Shown: piece by piece, positions 4,996-8,527 of the stretch
How the letters are laid out: every line of letters begins with the position of its first letter
Numbering within the stretch: the stretch's first letter is position 1
The notes under the pieces: model-generated
Databases searched by the model: none
Seen by the model: the letters and a program-made list of their open reading frames with translations, nothing else
What the model was told of the DNA's origin: nothing
Position numbers and translations under genes: made by a program
DNA from: JBEKCP01 sp050014815
GTDB taxonomy: Bacteria; Planctomycetota; Planctomycetia; Pirellulales; Thermoguttaceae
Reading direction: 5' to 3'
NCBI GenBank assembly: GCA_050014815.1
Contig: JBEKCP010000283.1
Span: 1-8,527 of the forward strand
Length of the DNA: 8,527 nt

Positions 4996-6411
4996 CTACA
5001 GTCCATACTCTTTTATCTTCCGGTATAGCGTCCTCTGGCCGATGCCCAATTTACTGGCCGCGACCTCGCGATTCCCGCCGGTCACGCGGAGGGTCTCGGC
5101 GATGAAGAGCCGCTCGATCTCCTGCAAGGGTCGCCCGACCAGCCCGATCAGGCTCGACGAGGCGGGCTCGCCGGCGGGCTCGGCCGCCGGAGTGAACTCT
5201 TCCGGCAGGTCGTCCAGATCCAGGAGGCCATCGTAGTCCACGACCACCATGCTCTCGACGACGTTGCGGAGCTGGCGGACGTTGCCCGGCCAATCGAAAA
5301 CCAACAGCCGGTGCCGGGCGGCCGCCGACATGCCCTTGATCTGCTTGCGGTGCTGGGCCGAGAACTGCTTGAGGAAGTAGTCGATCAGGATGGGGATGTC
5401 CTGGCTCCGCTGCTGGAGCGTGGGGAGCCGGATGGTGACCACCTTGAGCCGGTGGTAGAGGTCGCTGCGGAACGCCCCGGCCTCGATCGTCTCTTCCAGG
5501 TTCCGGTTGGTGGCCGACAGGATCCGCACGTTGACCCGGATCGGATCGTTCGAGCCGACGCGGGTGATCTCGCCGTTCTCCAGTACGCGGAGAAGCTTGA
5601 TCTGCGTGGCCGGGGGCATGTCGCCGACCTCGTCGAGGAACATCGTGCCGCCGTCGGCATACTCGAACTTGCCGACCCGGTCGGTCGAGGCGTCGGTGAA
5701 CGCCCCGCGGACGTGGCCGAAGAGTTCGCTTTCGAGGATGTTTTCGCTCAGGGCCGCACAGTTCAGCGCGACAAAGGGCTTGTGCTTCCGCGGGCTGTTC
5801 TGGTGGATGGCCTGGGCCACCAACTCCTTGCCCGTGCCCGTCTCCCCCTGAATCAGCACGGTGGCGTTGGTGGGTGCGATGCGGCGGAGGCGCTGGAGGA
5901 CGTCGCGCATCTGGTGGCTGTCGCCGACGACGCCCTCGAAGCCGAACTTTTCGTCGAGCCGGCGGTTCAGCTCGATATTGGTCCGCCGCAGCCGCGAGCT
6001 TTCGACCGCCTTTTCCGCGGCGGCGCGGAGTTGCTGGATGTCCAGCGGCTTCAACAGGTAATTGAACGCCCCCTTGCGCATCGCCTCGACCGCGGAGGCA
6101 ATCGTCCCATGGCCGGTCAGGAGGATGACCTCGGTGTCCGGCTGGGCGTCCTTGGCCCGGGCAAGGACCTCCAGGCCGCCCACGTCATGCATCACCAGAT
6201 CGGTAATGATTGCATCGAATTCCTTTTCCTCGACCAGCCGGGCACCTTCGGCCCCGGAGGCGGCGACTTGGCACCGGAACCCGACGCGGTCCAGGCTTTC
6301 GGCGACTGTTTCGGCATGGGATCGATCGTTGTCCACGATCAGCACTTCCGGCGTCGGGCTGATGACGTGGTTGGAGCCATCCGCGGGGGGCTGAGAATGT
6401 GGGCGAGTCAT
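4996..6411 (-). CDS. Sigma54-dependent response regulator, NtrC family
   Basis: The 471-residue protein has three domains in the NtrC order. The receiver, about 21-135, has VDND at 26-29, phosphoacceptor Asp71 in TDLVM, Thr99 and Lys121. The AAA+ sigma54-activation domain, about 160-395, has Walker A GETGTGKE at 189-196, the sigma54-contact loop GAFTDA at 236-241, Walker B MFLDEV at 257-262 and WPGNVRQLRNVVE. A Fis-type helix-turn-helix fills the last 40 or so residues (GGNREVAASKLGIGQRTLYRKIKEYGL). After phosphorylation by a sensor kinase it would hydrolyse ATP to open sigma54 polymerase at its targets. Two positions depart from the norm: the fifth residue of GAFTGA is Asp240, and one acid-pocket aspartate is Asn28. 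No kinase gene lies in the window, so its signal is unknown. The ATG at 6411 follows a TATAAT box by only 8 bases. Confidence 0.95.
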   Translation of the reverse strand: MTRPHSQPPADGSNHVISPTPEVLIVDNDRSHAETVAESLDRVGFRCQVAASGAEGARLVEEKEFDAIITDLVMHDVGGLEVLARAKDAQPDTEVILLTGHGTIASAVEAMRKGAFNYLLKPLDIQQLRAAAEKAVESSRLRRTNIELNRRLDEKFGFEGVVGDSHQMRDVLQRLRRIAPTNATVLIQGETGTGKELVAQAIHQNSPRKHKPFVALNCAALSENILESELFGHVRGAFTDASTDRVGKFEYADGGTMFLDEVGDMPPATQIKLLRVLENGEITRVGSNDPIRVNVRILSATNRNLEETIEAGAFRSDLYHRLKVVTIRLPTLQQRSQDIPILIDYFLKQFSAQHRKQIKGMSAAARHRLLVFDWPGNVRQLRNVVESMVVVDYDGLLDLDDLPEEFTPAAEPAGEPASSSLIGLVGRPLQEIERLFIAETLRVTGGNREVAASKLGIGQRTLYRKIKEYGL

Positions 6412-6419
6412 AGGGAGTT

Positions 6420-6425
6420 ATTATA
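6420..6425 (-). promoter_or_regulatory. Perfect -10 box for the response regulator gene, implying a near-leaderless mRNA
   Basis: TATAAT on the minus strand ends 8 bases before the ATG at 6411, so a start 6-8 bases downstream would fall on or next to the ATG. There is no recognisable -35 hexamer at 16-19 bases upstream. A chance match is possible in so short a motif, but it is a rare word in this GC-rich DNA. Confidence 0.45.
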
Positions 6426-6448
6426 GCGTCCGGGCCGTTTAGCGCCGA

Positions 6449-6477
6449 TTGTCTCAGACACAAAAGGGGACTAAACT
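6449..6477 (+). promoter_or_regulatory. Candidate sigma70-type promoter for the zinc-ribbon membrane protein gene
   Basis: TTGTCT (6449-6454) and TAAACT (6472-6477) are separated by 17 bases and match the -35 and -10 consensus at four of six positions each. Transcription would begin near 6484, leaving a leader of about 27 bases that keeps the AGGAGG site. Confidence 0.4.
6450..6460. promoter_or_regulatory. Palindrome TGTCTCAGACA, possible operator in the divergent promoter region
   Basis: Perfect 5-base arms around one central base. It overlaps the candidate -35 of the rightward gene and lies 24 bases upstream of the leftward TATAAT, a position from which a bound dimer could affect both. No binding protein is identified. 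Confidence 0.35.
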
Positions 6478-6497
6478 GATCGGCGTCGCCAGTCCCC
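6466..6497. other. Inverted repeat GGGGACT / AGTCCCC before the ribosome site
   Basis: Perfect 7-base arms at 6466-6472 and 6491-6497 enclose 18 bases that contain a smaller palindrome, GGCG-T-CGCC (6482-6490). The right arm stops one base before AGGAGG. If transcription starts near 6484, only the small inner hairpin would be in the mRNA. Confidence 0.45.
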
Positions 6498-6498
6498 C

Positions 6499-6504
6499 AG
6501 GAGG
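6499..6504 (+). promoter_or_regulatory. Shine-Dalgarno site AGGAGG
   Basis: A perfect AGGAGG lies six bases before the ATG at 6511 and fixes that start. Confidence 0.85.
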
Positions 6505-6510
6505 TCCACG

Positions 6511-7263
6511 ATGCCGTACGAAGCCACCTGCCCGAAAGGGCACCGACTCCAGGTGACCGAGGCCCATTTCGGCCAGCACGTCAATTGCCCGACCTGTGGT
6601 GAGCCCTTCGTGGTTGCGGAATCCGGCAAGGCGGCAGCATCGAGCACCCCGCCACCGCCGTCCGGCCGGGCCGCCCCCGATTATCGCCGGTGGAAGCCGT
6701 CGCCGGAGATGGTGTTGGGCCTGTCGCAGGCGAGCCTGTGGGCGGGCCGCCCCATGGTCGCCGTCGGGCTGATGCTGGTCCTCTTGGCCCGCGGTTGCGA
6801 CACCGTCAGCCAACGCGGCGTCCTGCGGGCCGAAATGAAGGTGCAGGCCGCCCGGGACGAATTCGCCGACAAGTGCCAGAACCAACTGCTCCCACGGGAA
6901 GCAAGGCTCGCGGCCCTCGAAGAGAACAAGGAACCCAAAGAGTTGGACCAGAAGGCCATCGACGATCTCAAGAGAGAATTATCCGATCTCCGCGCGAAAG
7001 AGGCGAAGGACCGCAAGAAGTGCGAGCAGGGCGCCTGGCGGGATCTTGAAATCGCCGCCCGCACCGCGAAGACCAACCAACAGATCAACGGCTACTGGCG
7101 GGAGTTGTTCTTCGTCTTTGCCTCGGTCGTACTGGCCGCCGGCCTGCTCCTGGTGAGTTGGACGGCCCAGGGCGCGGAACGCTGGGTGACGCTCATCATG
7201 CTGGCGATCATCACGGTCAGCCTCTACATCGGCGGAGCGGCGTGGATCCCGCTGGGCCGATAG
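6511..7263 (+). CDS. Zinc-ribbon, coiled-coil membrane protein of unknown function
   Basis: I do not recognise a named family for this 250-residue protein. The N-terminus resembles a zinc ribbon, with Cys7-x3-His11 and Cys26-x2-Cys29 spaced to bind one metal ion. A Pro/Ser-rich linker (about 40-65) follows. Residues 81-96 form a hydrophobic segment, and 100-185 are highly charged and probably coiled-coil (many Lys, Glu, Asp, Ala, Leu; few Gly or Pro). Two further likely membrane helices lie at about 199-217 and 225-245. Three membrane segments with one intervening helical rod suggest an inner-membrane protein with the zinc ribbon and rod on opposite faces. Small zinc ribbons of this kind fused to membrane segments are frequent in planctomycetes. 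The start is secured by AGGAGG. The gene is divergent from the response regulator, which could make it a regulated neighbour, but nothing proves that. Confidence 0.85.
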   Translation: MPYEATCPKGHRLQVTEAHFGQHVNCPTCGEPFVVAESGKAAASSTPPPPSGRAAPDYRRWKPSPEMVLGLSQASLWAGRPMVAVGLMLVLLARGCDTVSQRGVLRAEMKVQAARDEFADKCQNQLLPREARLAALEENKEPKELDQKAIDDLKRELSDLRAKEAKDRKKCEQGAWRDLEIAARTAKTNQQINGYWRELFFVFASVVLAAGLLLVSWTAQGAERWVTLIMLAIITVSLYIGGAAWIPLGR

Positions 7264-7539
7264 TCAGCCCTCTAAGGCGTCCGCCTGCACGCCGCACGCG
7301 CGGTGCCCGCAGTCGGCCCACTCCAGCCCGCTCTCGCGACGGACCCGGTGATCGAAATCGCCCAACAGCCCGCCGATCACATCCCAGCCGTCGGGGCGAC
7401 GGAACTCGATGTCCCCCTGCCGGTTGACGCGGATCATGCTCTCGTCGGTGACGCCGATTGTCTCCAACTCGTGCGATTGGATCTCGTCTTCGCTTACCAG
7501 CCGTTTAAGCGTCTTGCCAGACATTTCAATGAATTTCAT
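7264..7539 (-). CDS. Small conserved hypothetical protein (91 aa)
   Basis: The ATG at 7539 is chosen because GGGAAGG precedes it by six bases; the frame remains open to 7608, but the added residues show no such support. The 91-residue product is soluble and charged. It begins MKFIEMSGKTLKRLVSEDEI, has a central IRVNRQGDIEFRR and a hydrophobic/aromatic motif WDVIGGLLGDFDHRVRRESGLEW at 52-74. The last 17 residues, with Cys77 and Cys82, look less constrained. I do not know a function; from memory, similar small proteins occur in planctomycete genomes, which I cannot confirm here. It lies 76 bases downstream of rsmA on the same strand and may be cotranscribed. Its stop codon touches the stop of the convergent membrane-protein gene. 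Confidence 0.7.
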   Translation of the reverse strand: MKFIEMSGKTLKRLVSEDEIQSHELETIGVTDESMIRVNRQGDIEFRRPDGWDVIGGLLGDFDHRVRRESGLEWADCGHRACGVQADALEG

Positions 7540-7545
7540 GGCATG

Positions 7546-7552
7546 CCTTCCC
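7546..7552 (-). promoter_or_regulatory. Shine-Dalgarno site GGGAAGG for the 91-residue protein
   Basis: GGGAAGG on the minus strand is six bases from the ATG at 7539 and decides between that start and the upstream in-frame starts. Confidence 0.65.
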
Positions 7553-7607
7553 GTTGGGTGCCGCGGTCCTTCTATCTTCATGGTACGGGGAGAGGAAAGA
7601 GGGGGCA

Positions 7608-7640
7608 ATTGGGGATTAGGGATTGGGGATTAGGGATTGG
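7608..7640. repeat. Heptad array E, G-rich on the + strand
   Basis: ATTGGGG, ATTAGGG, ATTGGGG, ATTAGGG and ATTGG in strict alternation. The rsmA frame runs into this array on the minus strand and its TAA stop (7616-7618) comes from a CTAATCC unit. Together with the GGGGG at 7601-7605 there are five G-tracts. Confidence 0.95.
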
Positions 7641-8527
7641 ACTGGCGTACTTCCGCCTTCCGCCTTCCGCCTTCGGTCGGGGGCGATCTCCTCGGCCCGG
7701 ACGGTCGGCGGAAACCCCAAGGCGGCCAGCAGGCGATCGGCGTCCGCCTTCGTGAGGTTATTCTGACGCGCCACCAGGCCCGACCGCAACAGCTTCCGGC
7801 GGTGCAGGAAGACCCCTCGGACAAAGTCGTGGAAGTACGCCCGATCGGGGATCCGCCCGCGGAGCCCCTCGTCCAGCGTGAGCCGGAGAAAGGCGGAGGA
7901 GACCTTCGGCCTGGGCCAAAAGACCGAGGGACCCAGCACGCGGACGATCTCCGCCCGGCATTGGCTCTGCACCCAGATCGCCACCGCGCCGTAATTCTTG
8001 GTACCGGGCCGGGCGACGATCCGATCGGCCACTTCCTTCTGGATCGTTACGGTCATCGTCTCCGGAGGCCGTTCGAGGGCCAGCAGGTTCGACAGCACGG
8101 GCGTGGCCACGTTGTAGGGCAGATTGGCGACGAGCTTGAAGTGCCGGCCGGGGGCCGCGCGGAGTTGGGCGTCGACGGCTTCCAGCACGGCCGGACTGAT
8201 CTGGTGCTTGCCCGCCAGCGCGTCCGTCTGGAGCATGGTCACGTTCGCCAACCCGTAGAGTTCCTCGTGGGCCAATTGGAACAAATGGCGATCGACCTCG
8301 ACGGTGACCACGGCCGCGGCCCGGGGGGCCAAGAGCATCGTCAGGCCGCCGGTGCCGGTGCCGATTTCCAGCACGACGTCGTCGGGGCCCACGGCGGCGG
8401 CGTCCAGCAGGACGTGCTGGAGGTTGATGTCGATGAGGAAGTTCTGGCCGAAGTCGGTGCGGGGGCGAATGCCCGCCTCCCGGAACCGCCGCAGGAGGAA
8501 CGTCAGCGTCTGCTTGGTGGTCGGCTC
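7616..8527 (-). CDS. rsmA: 16S rRNA (adenine-1518/1519-N6)-dimethyltransferase RsmA/KsgA (start outside window)
   Basis: The frame is open from the right edge to a TAA at 7616-7618, giving 303 residues; only a short N-terminal piece is missing. FGQNFLID (26-33 of the visible part) is the N-terminal signature. EIGTGTGGLT (54-63) is the SAM-binding loop, NLPYNVATPV (135-144) is the catalytic motif IV, and FWPRPKVSSAF (203-213) the substrate-side motif. The enzyme dimethylates two adjacent adenines in helix 45 of 16S rRNA during 30S assembly, using SAM. The GTG at 8392 is internal, since conserved sequence precedes it. The C-terminus is unusual. After RAEEIAPD (277-284) the usual final helix is replaced by 19 residues encoded by a TTCCGCC array and then by heptad array E (ending QSLIPNP). 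The catalytic core is complete, so activity is likely retained. Confidence 0.95.
   Translation of the reverse strand, partial: EPTTKQTLTFLLRRFREAGIRPRTDFGQNFLIDINLQHVLLDAAAVGPDDVVLEIGTGTGGLTMLLAPRAAAVVTVEVDRHLFQLAHEELYGLANVTMLQTDALAGKHQISPAVLEAVDAQLRAAPGRHFKLVANLPYNVATPVLSNLLALERPPETMTVTIQKEVADRIVARPGTKNYGAVAIWVQSQCRAEIVRVLGPSVFWPRPKVSSAFLRLTLDEGLRGRIPDRAYFHDFVRGVFLHRRKLLRSGLVARQNNLTKADADRLLAALGFPPTVRAEEIAPDRRRKAEGGSTPVQSLIPNP
7650..7674. repeat. Second heptad array, (TTCCGCC)3, inside the 3' end of rsmA
   Basis: Three perfect direct copies of TTCCGCC at 7651-7671, preceded by C and followed by a partial TTC. It has the same 7-base period as the ATTGGGG arrays but an unrelated sequence, and it is translated as part of the RsmA tail. 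Confidence 0.9.

Noticed and set aside
5311..6426. + strand frame opposite the response regulator
   Set aside because: Antisense shadow; the minus strand has complete receiver, AAA+ and Fis domains.
1792..7640. CRISPR array reading of the repeats
   Set aside because: Units are 7-8 bases in direct tandem without unique spacers, and no cas gene is present.
8390..8392. GTG at 8392 as the rsmA start
   Set aside because: The frame continues to the window edge and includes the conserved FGQNFLID signature upstream of this codon.
1..8527. A defence or toxin-antitoxin system
   Set aside because: Apart from the GIY-YIG protein, all identified genes are housekeeping, regulatory or uncharacterised single genes with no system-like operon.

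Overview
The window looks like chromosomal DNA from a high-GC bacterium, most likely a member of the Planctomycetota. The grounds are a fused 3-dehydroquinate dehydratase/shikimate dehydrogenase, a zinc-ribbon/coiled-coil membrane protein and a small protein of the kind common in that phylum, weak or absent Shine-Dalgarno sequences on most genes, and intergenic spaces packed with short G-rich repeats. The assignment rests on recognised protein families, not on a database search.

Layout, left to right. Bases 1-303 (+) are the C-terminal region 4 of a sigma-70 family factor. Its stop codon abuts the stop of a convergent aroDE fusion gene (304-1791, -). A 260-base spacer follows, bracketed by two inverted heptad arrays. 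Then come mutL (2052-3902, -), another heptad array with a GC hairpin, a GIY-YIG nuclease-like gene (3997-4716, -), a spacer holding a large inverted octamer repeat and a further heptad array, and an NtrC-type response regulator (4996-6411, -). A short divergent promoter region leads to a zinc-ribbon, coiled-coil membrane protein (6511-7263, +). This gene is convergent with, and exactly abuts, a small conserved protein gene (7264-7539, -). Upstream of that lies rsmA/ksgA (7616-8527, -), whose start is outside the window.

Most named genes are housekeeping: shikimate pathway, mismatch repair, 16S rRNA dimethylation, sigma factor and a sigma54-type regulator. They form no evident single pathway, and most appear to be separate transcription units facing left. 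The GIY-YIG gene is the odd one out. It is AT-richer than its neighbours and is bracketed by inverted heptad arrays.

The main unexplained structure is the repeat system. Arrays of a 7-base unit (ATTGGGG / ATTAGGG) sit in the leftward-strand spacers, and their orientation alternates (G-rich on +, -, +, -, +). They touch the aroDE start codon and supply the rsmA stop codon. Four of them carry four G-tracts with 3-6 base loops, which is G-quadruplex potential. A second 7-base array (TTCCGCC) and an 8-base inverted array (CGCAAAGR) accompany them. No CRISPR array, rRNA or tRNA gene, or defence operon was seen.
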